A stretch of 64,000 nucleotides of DNA from Boseongicola sp. H5. GTDB taxonomy: Bacteria; Pseudomonadota; Alphaproteobacteria; Rhodobacterales; Rhodobacteraceae. This document shows positions 35,084 through 43,993 of the stretch, piece after piece. The stretch's first letter is position 1. Each line of letters starts with the position of its first letter. The stretch lies in contig JACNMN010000008.1 of assembly GCA_020622165.1 (NCBI GenBank), forward strand, positions 62,001 through 126,000, in the 5' to 3' direction. The translations under genes and the position numbers were made by a program. The notes beneath the pieces are model-generated. The model did not search any database, had not been told where the DNA came from, and saw only the letters and a program-made list of their open reading frames with translations.

Positions 35084-38000
35084 CTACCGCGTCAGCAGCT
35101 TGGCCTCATGGCTTTTCAGGGCGCGCCGGGCCGCCACATAGCTTTCGCGGCCCGCCGGGGTTTTCAGTTCGGGGAAGATCTCCAGGATCTCGGTGCGCGC
35201 GCCATTGCCCATCGCCCCGAGGGACTGGTCGCCCGGCTGGAAGCTTTCGGTCCATGCCCCGTCGGCCAGCACGACTTCGTGGTGGTCGAACATGAAATGC
35301 ACATAGGTCGCGCGCAGCGGGTCCAGCCACTGAACCGCGCCATGGTTGACCAGATGCTTGGCCGCCACCAGCACTTCGCTTTCCTCGAAGTAAAGCTGCG
35401 TGCGGTCGCCCGAAACCAGCATCCGGTGCTGCGGCGACACCATCATGTCGCGCTCCGGCAGGCCATCGCCAAGCGCGCCCGCCTTGATCAGGATCGGGCG
35501 CAGATAGGGCGCGCGGCGCAGTTCCGACCGGTTCAGGGTACGGGTGCCGATCCAGCGAATTTCCTGAATGCCGTTGTCGCGGGTGATGATCTTGTCACCC
35601 TCGCGCAGGGTCTCCACCGGAACCTCACCCTTCGGCGTCGCGATGCGCGAGCCTGGCGTGAAGCAGGGGATGACATTCTCGATCTCCTTGAATGTCAGCG
35701 TGCCGGTCACGTTCTCGGCCGCATATCCATTGCCGTCGAAGAAGGTCACCGTGCCGGATTCGCCCGGGGTGCCGCCGGGGTCGACCGCATCGTCGAAATT
35801 GATCTTCAGCGGCCCGGCATTGGACAGATCCAGCGTATCGCTATCGTCCCCGCCTTCGCCGCCTTCGATGTAATCGCCGACGCCCTGGCCATCCGGGCCG
35901 ATTGTGAACGTGTCCTTGTCATCCCCGCCGAACATCGCATCCGCGCCCTGCCCACCGATGATGCTGTCATCGCCGCTGCCGCCGGTGATCTCGTCGTCAT
36001 CGATGCCGCCATCCAGCGTATCGTTGCCCGCGCCGCCATCGATCGTGTCGTTGTCGTCTTCGCCGAAAACAAGGTCATTGCCGCCGCCCGCGTTGATCAG
36101 GTCATCGCCGTTGTCGAGGATCGGATCGTTCGGCCCATCGGGGTTCACGTCGGGGATGTTCACCACATCCGGGAAGCCCGGTCCGAGCCCGCCATAGATC
36201 GTGTCGTCGCCATCGCCGGAATTGACCGTGTCCGATCCTTCGCCGCTGGTGATCAGATCGGCGCCGTCGCCGGATGTCACCTGATCGTCGTCGAAGCCCG
36301 CGTCGATGACATTGTCGCCATCGCCCGCATCGATCGTGTCGCGGTCATCGCCGGTGGTGATGGTGTCGTTGCCATCACCGGTCGTCACCAGATCGCGGTC
36401 GTTCTCGGTATTCTGGTCCTGCGAGCCCGGCACGAAGGGAAACCCGCGATCCGGCAGCGCCGAAAGCGACCCGTCGGAGGTGTTGATCAGATTGTCGCCG
36501 TCGGTATCGGTGACGGTGTCATTGCCCGAACCGCCATTGATGGTGTCGGCATCCGCACCGCCGTCCAGACTGTCATTGCCCGAACCGCCGGTCAGCGTGT
36601 CTTCGCCCGCGCCGCCCATGATCGTGTCGTCGCCCTCGGCGCCGCCCATGCTGTCATTGCCCGCGCCGCCGTCGATGACGTCATCGCCGGTATTGCCACG
36701 CAACTCGTCATCGCCGTCGCCGCCCTCGACGGTGTCGTCCCCCGCGCCGCCGCGCAGAAGATCGTCGCCACCATTGCCTAGGATCAGGTCGTCCCCGTCC
36801 CCGCCGTCCAGCGTGTCGCTGCCCGCAGCCCCGTCATCGACAAGGCCGATCGTGTCGAAATACACATCCGTGACGTTGACGCCGCTGTCGCCGCCGCCGT
36901 TCTGGGAATGGGTGATCTCGATCCGGTCGACCGGGCCGGGAATCTCGACCAGGATCGAATAATTCGCACTGGTGTCTGCCTGATAGCCGCCATTGCTGTC
37001 GGCCGTATCGGCGCCGGGCACGCCATCGGTGTCAGACAGGGTCAGCCGGCCACCGGCGGTCAGCGAAACCTCGATCGGCATGTTGTCCTTGTCGAAGGCG
37101 CGGATTTTGACCACACCATCGCCGTCGATATCGTTGACCCGGAAGGAGACGTTCTCCACCTCCTCCGAGAAATCCAGACGGTAGGTCGCAAAATCGCCGG
37201 AATTGTCCAGATCGCTGCTCAGCGAGCTGTTGTCGTCAACCGGATCGCCATCGCCCTGAATACCGGCGATGTTCTGATCGTTGCTGGCAAATTCCGTGTC
37301 CACACCGCCCCGCTCGGACAGGACCGAGAAGGTCACGTCGACGCTGCCGGTGTTCTGGGTGAACCCGGTCAGATCGTCACCATTTTCGATCGGCGGCGCG
37401 CCGTTCGGGTCGGGCGCCAGATCCCATTCGAATTTCTCGCGCGTTCCGGTCAGGGGCTGGCCGGTATTGTCATCGCCGATCAGTGTGTCGTTGCCCGCGC
37501 CGCCATCGACGCTGTCATCGCCGCTGCCGGCGTAGACCAGATCGTCACCGGCCCCCGCCTCGACCGTATCGTTGCCCGCGCCGGCCACCACGGTGTCGGC
37601 ATCCGTGCCGTCCACGACCGCGTTGTCGATCAGATCGGGCGGCGTGTCCGGGTCGCCGGTATAGCCTGCGTCGATCAGATCGTCGCCGCTGGACCCCTCG
37701 ACGATCATGTCGCCGGTTTCGGCAAGCACATCGGCATCGAAGATCGCCACATAATCGATCGCGCCGTCGAAATAGTTGCTGTAGCGGCCGTCATCCGCCT
37801 CGCGCGCGCCGAAGGTGAAGCTTTCGTCGTCATTGTCGGTAATGTCGAAGGTCAACCCGGTCGTGCTGCTGGAAACTTCGGTGCTGGCGCCGGTGGTGAC
37901 ATTCTCCACCACAAGCCGGTTGCCAGTGCTTTCGTCCCAGACGTAATAGGCCTTTACGGTGTCGCCTTCCTCGAAGAAGCCCGGCCCGGTCGACAGGATC

Positions 38001-38425
38001 GAGTCGATGCCGGGCACGCAATGCATGACCTCCACCGCCCCGTCCTGGGTCACGCGAAGCTCGAAGAAGCCCTCCCTGCCGGCGTCGTTCAACTCCCCGC
38101 GGTTGACGATCGTATCGGGGCTTGAGCCCACATGGTGATCTTGGGTGAACTCCACGACAAGCGTGCCACGATCCAGATCGAAGGGGGTGTCATTGCCCGG
38201 GAACTGCGATGTGCCGTCGCCGTTTGACAAGGTGCCGCCATTGACGTCGAACAGACCGGAACTGCCGTTGGTGTGAAGCTGGTCGCCCGAGATCGTCGCC
38301 CCGCCCTGGGTATGTCCGTTCTGGGCGAAACCGTCATCAAGACCCGTGTCGCGCGTTTCGGAGCCGCTGCGGAAGTCCCAAAGTCCAACCAGGTTCGCGG
38401 CGAAAGACTCATTAAAATTAGTCAC
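35084..38425 (-). CDS. RTX calcium-binding protein with C-terminal Hint domain
   Basis: A 1113-residue acidic protein with three parts. Residues 1-240 look like a LamG/concanavalin-type beta sandwich. From about 243 to 890 runs a long series of hemolysin-type nonapeptides (GGxGxDxx, such as GGAGNDTLIGDD and GGDGDDLILGNGG), with one or two non-repeat inserts around 330-470. Residues 921 to about 1060 form a Hint domain beginning CFTPGSRIATPKGEVPV, with a later SPQHRML block. No Sec signal exists; type I secretion is expected, but no exporter genes are near. GTG at 38425, with GGAG nine bases away, is my start. Roseobacters often carry such proteins; their function is unknown. Confidence 0.85.
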   Translation of the reverse strand: MTNFNESFAANLVGLWDFRSGSETRDTGLDDGFAQNGHTQGGATISGDQLHTNGSSGLFDVNGGTLSNGDGTSQFPGNDTPFDLDRGTLVVEFTQDHHVGSSPDTIVNRGELNDAGREGFFELRVTQDGAVEVMHCVPGIDSILSTGPGFFEEGDTVKAYYVWDESTGNRLVVENVTTGASTEVSSSTTGLTFDITDNDDESFTFGAREADDGRYSNYFDGAIDYVAIFDADVLAETGDMIVEGSSGDDLIDAGYTGDPDTPPDLIDNAVVDGTDADTVVAGAGNDTVEAGAGDDLVYAGSGDDSVDGGAGNDTLIGDDNTGQPLTGTREKFEWDLAPDPNGAPPIENGDDLTGFTQNTGSVDVTFSVLSERGGVDTEFASNDQNIAGIQGDGDPVDDNSSLSSDLDNSGDFATYRLDFSEEVENVSFRVNDIDGDGVVKIRAFDKDNMPIEVSLTAGGRLTLSDTDGVPGADTADSNGGYQADTSANYSILVEIPGPVDRIEITHSQNGGGDSGVNVTDVYFDTIGLVDDGAAGSDTLDGGDGDDLILGNGGDDLLRGGAGDDTVEGGDGDDELRGNTGDDVIDGGAGNDSMGGAEGDDTIMGGAGEDTLTGGSGNDSLDGGADADTINGGSGNDTVTDTDGDNLINTSDGSLSALPDRGFPFVPGSQDQNTENDRDLVTTGDGNDTITTGDDRDTIDAGDGDNVIDAGFDDDQVTSGDGADLITSGEGSDTVNSGDGDDTIYGGLGPGFPDVVNIPDVNPDGPNDPILDNGDDLINAGGGNDLVFGEDDNDTIDGGAGNDTLDGGIDDDEITGGSGDDSIIGGQGADAMFGGDDKDTFTIGPDGQGVGDYIEGGEGGDDSDTLDLSNAGPLKINFDDAVDPGGTPGESGTVTFFDGNGYAAENVTGTLTFKEIENVIPCFTPGSRIATPKGEVPVETLREGDKIITRDNGIQEIRWIGTRTLNRSELRRAPYLRPILIKAGALGDGLPERDMMVSPQHRMLVSGDRTQLYFEESEVLVAAKHLVNHGAVQWLDPLRATYVHFMFDHHEVVLADGAWTESFQPGDQSLGAMGNGARTEILEIFPELKTPAGRESYVAARRALKSHEAKLLTR

Positions 38426-39180
38426 ACTCGTACACTCCGTCTCTTCGTGACGCCGGCCTGTCAGTTCAACAGGCGCTGCGTTCTGCAATTTCTGCCGAGC
38501 GATGCCGAAACCCTTGGGCAGCGCGCACATTCCCGCCATGAACCGAAGGAAGAGGTCCGCTATCCACGGATGACCCGGCCGTTGGGCACGCCAAACGGCA
38601 TCGGATCCACGCGCCACGAGTTGCAGATCACAACCCTGCGGCACGCACATCTCTTCGCATCGCGATGACGCGGTATGTGCGGCCGCCCCCGTGGCCTTGA
38701 GCAGACATCGCCCCCCAGTTGGGCTCCCGGTTTGGTTAACCCGAAGATGCCCGCTCCAGAAGCGAAAAATGTTCTAAAAGTGTCGAAGTCATGGCTGGAC
38801 GGCCTGTCGGCTCATCTTGCCGGCATGACGGAATCCGGCATTGCTCCGCCGCTCGTTTTTTCCTTCCGATCGAGTGCGTTAGGTCGGAAGGCCCTTGAAA
38901 AACTGGTGTTCGAGCGAAAATCCGCCGGTTTCGGACGTGCTTTCAACCGTCTCTGTCAGGCGGACAGACTATCAATTTTCTGATTAATTGTTTCAGTTTC
39001 GGAAATACTGATTTGCCGCCGCACGGAAACAATGTGTCAACCGTAATCGAAATCAGGCGAGATTGTGGCATGAATACGCCGGCTGAAAACCTGTCTAAAA
39101 GGTCAGGTTCGGGCCGGCTGCGCTGCAGCGAAACGCGGAAACCGGCGAATCGCCCGGGCCGGAACCATCTGCGATTGGGC
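38426..39180. other. 755-bp spacer upstream of the RTX/Hint gene
   Basis: It contains the RTX leader with a hairpin (GCCTGT 38456-38461 with ACAGGC 38469-38474), a GGTTAACC palindrome (38734-38741), a second hairpin (CCTTCCGA 38862-38869 with TCGGAAGG 38884-38891), and the two-tier repeat at 39078-39118. A possible 78-aa frame, 38747-38983 plus, has no ribosome-binding site and no recognisable family. GC is lower than in the flanks. No firm gene is seen. Confidence 0.4.
39078..39118. repeat. Two-tier hairpin element, copy 1
   Basis: An inner hairpin AACCTG-t-CT-AAAA-GG-t-CAGGTT (39088-39109) sits inside an outer stem GCCGGC/GCCGGC (39078-39083 with 39113-39118). Nearly the same inner hairpin and the same two-tier design recur at 51013-51054. 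On the minus strand it lies 63 bp beyond the tRNA-Leu 3' end. Function is unknown. Confidence 0.55.
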
Positions 39181-39265
39181 TGGTACCCGAGGTCGGACTC
39201 GAACCGACAAGCCTTGCGGCGGGGGATTTTGAATCCCCTGCGTCTACCAATTCCGCCACTCGGGC
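39181..39265 (-). tRNA. tRNA-Leu (anticodon CAA)
   Basis: An 85-nt tRNA with a long variable arm reads from 39265 to 39181 on the minus strand. Acceptor stem is GCCCGAG/CTCGGGT with a G-T closing pair, discriminator A and an encoded CCA. The anticodon stem is GGGGA/TCCCC with loop TTCAAAA, giving CAA, which reads UUG. The T loop is GTTCGAGTC. Confidence 0.94.
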
Positions 39266-39362
39266 CCAGAAATCTCCGTCTAGCGCCGCGCCGAAGCAAG
39301 GTCAACGGGGGAACATGGCCCCCCGATTGCCCTCCGGCGCAGGCGCATTCCGGCACCCCTGC

Positions 39363-40730
39363 CTAGAACATCACACCCACCAGCCAGAGGGTGATGCCCG
39401 GGAACGCCACCAGCACCACAACCCGGATCAGGTCCGACGCGACGAAGGGGGCGACGCCCGCATAGGTCCGCACGATCGGGATGTCGCGCGCCATCGAATT
39501 GATGATGAAGAGGTTCATCCCCACCGGCGGCGTGATCAGCCCCACCTCCACCACGATCAGCGCCAGGATCCCGAACCAGATCGCCGCCTCCTCGGGCGTC
39601 AGGGCATACCCCAGGATATTGAACTCCAGCGCCTGGATGATCGGAAAGAAGATCGGAATGGTCAGCAGGATCATCGACAGCGAGTCCATCACGCAGCCGA
39701 AGATCAGATAGGCGACAAGCATGATCGACAGCACCAGAAGCGGGGCAAATCCCTGCGTCGTGATCCATTCCACCAATTGCGCGGGCGCCTGGGTGAAGGC
39801 GAGGAAGGAGTTGAACAGCTGCGCGCCCAGCACGATGAAGAAGATCATCGCCGTGGCCTGCGCGGTGGCCAGAACCGAGTCCAGAAATCCCTTCCATGTC
39901 AGCCCGCCGGTCGCCAGCCCGTAAAGCCCCGTGGCCACGGCCCCGACGGCCGCGCCTTCGGTCGGCGTGAACAGCGCCTGAACGCCCTCCTGCGCCCAGT
40001 TCCAGTCCGCCGCGATACCGCCCATCACCAGCCCGAAGATCACCACGACGGGCCAGATGCCCGCCAGCGTCCTGAACCGCTGCGCCATCGGCACCCGGTC
40101 GGCGGTCGTGGCCGCGCCCGGGCGGATCCGGACATAGATCGCGACCGTCAGCATGTAGCCGATTGCCGCCAGAATACCCGGGATCAGCGCCGCCACGAAC
40201 ATCTTCACGATGTTCTGCTGCGCAAGGATCGCGTAGATTACCAGAATGATCGACGGCGGGATCAGGATGCCAAGCGTGCCGCCCGCCGCCAGAACCCCGG
40301 TCGACAGACTGTCGGAATAGCCGCGCTTGCGCATCTCCGGCAGCGCCACCTGCCCCATGGTCGACGCGGTGGCCAGCGACGAGCCGCAGACCGCGCCGAA
40401 GCCCGCGCAGGCGCCCACGGCGGCCATGGCCACGCCGCCCTTCCGGTGACCCAGCCAGTCGGACGCCGCCTGAAACAGCGCCCCCGACATACCCGATTTC
40501 GTCGCGAACTGCCCCATCAGCAGGAACAGCGGCACGATCGACAGATTGTAGTTGGAAAACGTGTCATAGGTCAGCGATTTCAACTGGCTAAGCGGCGCCG
40601 AGGGCCGGCCGAGCACAACCCAGATGCCCACGAAACCGGTCACCGCCATCGCCACGCCAATCGGCACGCGCAGGAAAATCGCCAGCAACATCAATGCGAA
40701 GGCGATCATCGCGAGTTCCAGGCCGGTCAT
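39363..40730 (-). CDS. dctM: TRAP transporter large permease subunit (DctM)
   Basis: A 455-residue protein of about 12 membrane segments, the translocating subunit of a sodium-driven TRAP importer. Family blocks include LRVPIGVAMAVTGFVGIW, SGALFQAASDWLGHRKGG, and GVLAAGGTLGILIPPSIILVIYAIL. It overlaps dctQ by four bases (ATGA) and ends the operon dctP-monooxygenase-dctQ-dctM. Confidence 0.94.
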   Translation of the reverse strand: MTGLELAMIAFALMLLAIFLRVPIGVAMAVTGFVGIWVVLGRPSAPLSQLKSLTYDTFSNYNLSIVPLFLLMGQFATKSGMSGALFQAASDWLGHRKGGVAMAAVGACAGFGAVCGSSLATASTMGQVALPEMRKRGYSDSLSTGVLAAGGTLGILIPPSIILVIYAILAQQNIVKMFVAALIPGILAAIGYMLTVAIYVRIRPGAATTADRVPMAQRFRTLAGIWPVVVIFGLVMGGIAADWNWAQEGVQALFTPTEGAAVGAVATGLYGLATGGLTWKGFLDSVLATAQATAMIFFIVLGAQLFNSFLAFTQAPAQLVEWITTQGFAPLLVLSIMLVAYLIFGCVMDSLSMILLTIPIFFPIIQALEFNILGYALTPEEAAIWFGILALIVVEVGLITPPVGMNLFIINSMARDIPIVRTYAGVAPFVASDLIRVVVLVAFPGITLWLVGVMF

Positions 40731-41311
40731 GCTGCGGCCTCGTATCCGGCGGAGACCCAGTTGATGGATCGCCAGACCGTGTAGAGCGCGACAATGAAGA
40801 AGAGCGCCGCGCCAAGCACCGAAAGCCCGTAGGGGATCCAGGTCGGTATCTCCAGCTCATAGGTCGTCTCGGGGAAGAACGGCCGCGGACCGAAGCCGAA
40901 CCACGCCCGCAGCCCGTCCGAGCCATAGGGAAATTTCTCTCCGAACCCCAGCCAGATCCGCCACAGGATCACATAGGCCACGACCGCCAGCAGGATATCC
41001 CCGACCAGCCCGGAAAACGCCTTCACCCGGGGGTGCATGTTCTGCACCACGATATCCACCGCGACATGGCCGCGCTTGAGCTGGCACCACGGCAGGAACG
41101 CAAAGACCGCAATCGCGCATCCCGCCTCCACCAGTTCGTAATCGCCCTTGATCGGCGAAAGCCCGAACCCGTCAAGCGCCCGCCCGATGATCGAGACGCA
41201 GACCATCCCCGCCACTGCCGCCAAAAGGAAGCCGCCGAAATAGGCCAGCCCTCGGGCCATCCGCTCCATCACGCGGCCTGTCGCCGCCTCCCATCTGGGT
41301 GCCAGTGCCAT
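40727..41311 (-). CDS. dctQ: TRAP transporter small permease subunit (DctQ)
   Basis: A 194-residue protein with four membrane segments; DctQ holds the large subunit in a complex and contacts the binding protein. Motif-poor but recognisable by the FLPWCQLKRGHVAVDI stretch in the second segment. It starts at the ATG at 41311, 33 bp after the monooxygenase stop, and is coupled to dctM. Confidence 0.9.
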   Translation of the reverse strand: MALAPRWEAATGRVMERMARGLAYFGGFLLAAVAGMVCVSIIGRALDGFGLSPIKGDYELVEAGCAIAVFAFLPWCQLKRGHVAVDIVVQNMHPRVKAFSGLVGDILLAVVAYVILWRIWLGFGEKFPYGSDGLRAWFGFGPRPFFPETTYELEIPTWIPYGLSVLGAALFFIVALYTVWRSINWVSAGYEAAA

Positions 41312-41344
41312 TATTGTCCCTATCTCTCTCGTGGCGCGCGGCCG

Positions 41345-42598
41345 TTACATCTCTATCAGCGACGGGCGCGCATTCAGCGTCTCCACGTCGAAGCCCGCCA
41401 GCGCCTTGTAGCCTTGCGCCACCCGGGCCAGTTCCTCGGCGCTCATCACATCCCCGATCGTCTCGAACCCGTCCGGCGCGCGCGCGGCCACCACATCCAG
41501 CACCTTGTCCGGCCCGTCTCCGCGATTGGCCAGAACGATCTTGTTCACATCCTCGCGCCGGGCCGCGTCATAGGCGGCCAGCGCCTCCGGCGTGCGGCCA
41601 CGACGCATGACTTCGCGGGTCAGCACGCGGGCATCCAGTATCGCCTGGCTGGCCCCGTTCGAACCGATGGGATACATCGCATGGGCCGCGTCGCCAAGCA
41701 GCGTCACCCGCCCGAAGGACCATTGCGGCAGCGGGTCACGGTCCACCATCGGATATTCCCAGATCCCTTCGGCATTGGCGATGACCCAGGGGATATCCAG
41801 CCAATCGAAAGACCAGTCCGCGAAGTGCGGGGCAAAGTCGCCAAGCCGCCCCTCGCGGGTCCAGTCCTGCCGGTTCCAGTCCGTCCCCGGCGGCAATGCC
41901 AGATCGGCGACCCAGTTGATCCGCACCGTTCCGTCGCCATTGTCCTCGATCGGATAGCAGACGAATTTCCGGTCCGCCGTACCCGCCATCGCCATCGACC
42001 GCCCGCTCAGGAACGCAGGACCATCGGTGATGCCGCGCCACATCATCGTGCCACGCCAGACCGCGCCGCCCTCGTCGGGATACAACTTCGCCCGGGCGGT
42101 GGAGTTGATGCCGTCGCAGGCCACCAGTATCTCCCCATCCAGATCGTCCCGCCGCGCCCCGGTGGTCCGGTCGATCAGCCGGGCGCGGATGCCGTGGGGG
42201 TGCTCCTCCCAATCCGCAAGCGCTGTGCCGGTCTGCACGATGTCCATACCCGCGCGGGCCTGCAGGCTGCGCAGCAGCAAAAACTGCAGCTCCCCGCGAT
42301 GGATCGAGTATTGCGGCCAGCGATACCCGGCCTCCGTGCCCCGCGGCTCCGACCAGATCGGATTGCCCTGGGCCGAGAAATAGGCCACCTCGCCGGTGCG
42401 CAGGCCGATCCGCTCAAGATCCGCCTCCAGCCCCAGTTCATAAAGCTCACGCACCGCATGGGGTTGCAGGTTGATGCCGACGCCCATCGGCTTCAGGGCA
42501 CTCACCGCCTCCACGACGCGAAACGGAATGCCCTGCTGATGCAGCGACAGGGCCAGTGTCAGCCCGCCAATCCCCGCGCCTGCGATGATCACCGTCAT
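41345..42598 (-). CDS. FAD-dependent monooxygenase, PhzS-like
   Basis: A 417-residue class A flavin hydroxylase, which uses NAD(P)H and oxygen to hydroxylate an aromatic or heteroaromatic ring. The FAD motif GAGIGG is at residues 7-12, and LLGDAAHAMYPIGSNGASQ near residue 300 is the second FAD site. The blocks WSEPRGTEAG, PQYSIHRGELQ, MWRGI and YPMVDRDPLPQW are closely like those I remember from Pseudomonas PhzS (5-methylphenazine-1-carboxylate hydroxylase). No other phenazine genes are present. It sits between dctP and dctQ, so its substrate may be what the TRAP system imports. Confidence 0.85.
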   Translation of the reverse strand: MTVIIAGAGIGGLTLALSLHQQGIPFRVVEAVSALKPMGVGINLQPHAVRELYELGLEADLERIGLRTGEVAYFSAQGNPIWSEPRGTEAGYRWPQYSIHRGELQFLLLRSLQARAGMDIVQTGTALADWEEHPHGIRARLIDRTTGARRDDLDGEILVACDGINSTARAKLYPDEGGAVWRGTMMWRGITDGPAFLSGRSMAMAGTADRKFVCYPIEDNGDGTVRINWVADLALPPGTDWNRQDWTREGRLGDFAPHFADWSFDWLDIPWVIANAEGIWEYPMVDRDPLPQWSFGRVTLLGDAAHAMYPIGSNGASQAILDARVLTREVMRRGRTPEALAAYDAARREDVNKIVLANRGDGPDKVLDVVAARAPDGFETIGDVMSAEELARVAQGYKALAGFDVETLNARPSLIEM

Positions 42599-42642
42599 GG
42601 CCCCGCGTTGCCCCCGCTATCCGTCATGTCAGGAAAAGGAAA

Positions 42643-42677
42643 AGGCCTCGGGCGGCGCACAATGCGCCGCCCGAGGC
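42643..42677 (-). terminator. Perfect 16-bp hairpin with T-rich tail after dctP
   Basis: Arms 42643-42658 and 42662-42677 are perfect complements with a 3-base loop. On the minus strand TTTTCCTTTTCC follows. It starts inside the 86-bp gap after the dctP stop. It should terminate most dctP transcripts, leaving lower readthrough to the monooxygenase and permeases. Confidence 0.85.
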
Positions 42678-42684
42678 CGGTGGA

Positions 42685-43743
42685 TCAGTTGGCCGTATCG
42701 TGGCGGGCCACGGCTTCGCGCGCGAACGCGACCATCGCCGCCCCGTCGAGGCCAAGACCGTTCATCTCCTCGATCCAGGCCGCCGTCACCTCGTCGCCCA
42801 CGGCGCGCAGTTCGGCCACCACGTCATCGCTCAGCGTCACGATGGTGTTGCCGCGCGCGGTGATGGCCTCCTCGGCGATCGTGTCGCCCCGGTCCATCGC
42901 CGCCCCCGCCGCAGCCGAGGTGTCGATCCCGGAATTGGCGTCGATGATCGCGCGCAGGTCATCCGGCAGGCTGGCATAGGTGTCGTTGTTCATGCCCCAG
43001 ATGAAGAAGGTGTTGTAAAGCGCCCGGTCGCCGCCGATCTGGGTGTGGCTGTCGGCAAGTTCCTCCACCCGCAGGGCCGGCACCACCTCCCACGGGATCA
43101 CGCCACCATCGACCACCCCGCGCGACAGGGCTTCGGGAAAGGCCGGAACCGGCATGCCCACGGGCGTGGCGCCCAGACGCTCCAGAAGTGCGTTCGCCTG
43201 ACGGGAGGGGCCGCGCAATTGCAGCCCGTCGAAATCGGCAATCGCCTCGATCGGGGCGCCGGTCTTGTGGATCACCCCCGGCCCGTGCACATGCACCGCC
43301 ATCACGTGGATATCGGCAAACCGGGTGTCCATCATGAACTCTTCGGTGAACTCCCACGCGGCGCGGCTGCTGTCCTCGGCATTCATCGAGGTCATGAAGG
43401 GCAGTTCCATCACCTCCGCTTCGGGGAAACGCCCGGGCGTGTAGGCGGGCAAGGCCCAGCCGCAGTCGATCACCCCGTCGCGGATCTGGTCGTAAAGCGC
43501 CGGCGGGGCACCGCCCAGCTGCATCGCGGGATAAAGCTCCACATCGATCCGGCCGCCCGACTGCTCTTCGATCGCCGCGGCCCACGGCTCCATGAAAAAG
43601 CGCGGCACCGATCCCATCGGCGGCAGAAAATGCTGGCAGCGCAGCGTGACTTCCGCCTGCGCCTGCGCCATGCCGGCCTGGCCCATCGCCCCGATGCCAA
43701 GGGCCACAAGCCCGATGGCCGCTGTTTTCAGCGTCATGTTCAT
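42685..43743 (-). CDS. dctP: TRAP transporter substrate-binding protein (DctP)
   Basis: A 352-residue periplasmic binding protein with a signal peptide (MNMTLKTAAIGLVALGIGAM, cleavage near AQAQA). DctP features include the helix GLQLRGPSRQANALLERLGA, in which the arginine binds a substrate carboxylate, and the region GMPVPAFPEALSRGVVDGGV. I chose the ATG at 43743, six bases after GGGAGG; the frame is open further upstream. First gene of the TRAP operon. Confidence 0.93.
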   Translation of the reverse strand: MNMTLKTAAIGLVALGIGAMGQAGMAQAQAEVTLRCQHFLPPMGSVPRFFMEPWAAAIEEQSGGRIDVELYPAMQLGGAPPALYDQIRDGVIDCGWALPAYTPGRFPEAEVMELPFMTSMNAEDSSRAAWEFTEEFMMDTRFADIHVMAVHVHGPGVIHKTGAPIEAIADFDGLQLRGPSRQANALLERLGATPVGMPVPAFPEALSRGVVDGGVIPWEVVPALRVEELADSHTQIGGDRALYNTFFIWGMNNDTYASLPDDLRAIIDANSGIDTSAAAGAAMDRGDTIAEEAITARGNTIVTLSDDVVAELRAVGDEVTAAWIEEMNGLGLDGAAMVAFAREAVARHDTAN

Positions 43744-43993
43744 TCTGATCCTCCCTAAATCCGGCATCATGCCAAATTCCCTTGTCTCGTCGCGAAGACT
43801 AAGCCCCAGCTTCCCCGCAGCGTCAAAGCTTTTCGCGGGCGATCGTTCCAAACGCAACGACCGGGACCGTTCGCCTCCCCGGAAGTATTCTTAACCAGTC
43901 GGTCGGGTTTGTCATCAGCTTTTTTGCACCGGGCGTGTTGACCTGTCCGGGCCGATGCGGCATCGCGCCTGAACGGTTCCGGAAAGGACGGCA

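Noticed and set aside
36000-38000. The regular DNA repeats inside the RTX gene as a CRISPR or satellite
   Set aside because: They are in-frame degenerate 27-bp units coding nonapeptides, without conserved repeats and unique spacers.
34952-38125. Repetitive plus-strand frames opposite the RTX gene
   Set aside because: Their repeats (VDQIVAV-like) are the reverse complement of the GGxGxDxx coding repeats.
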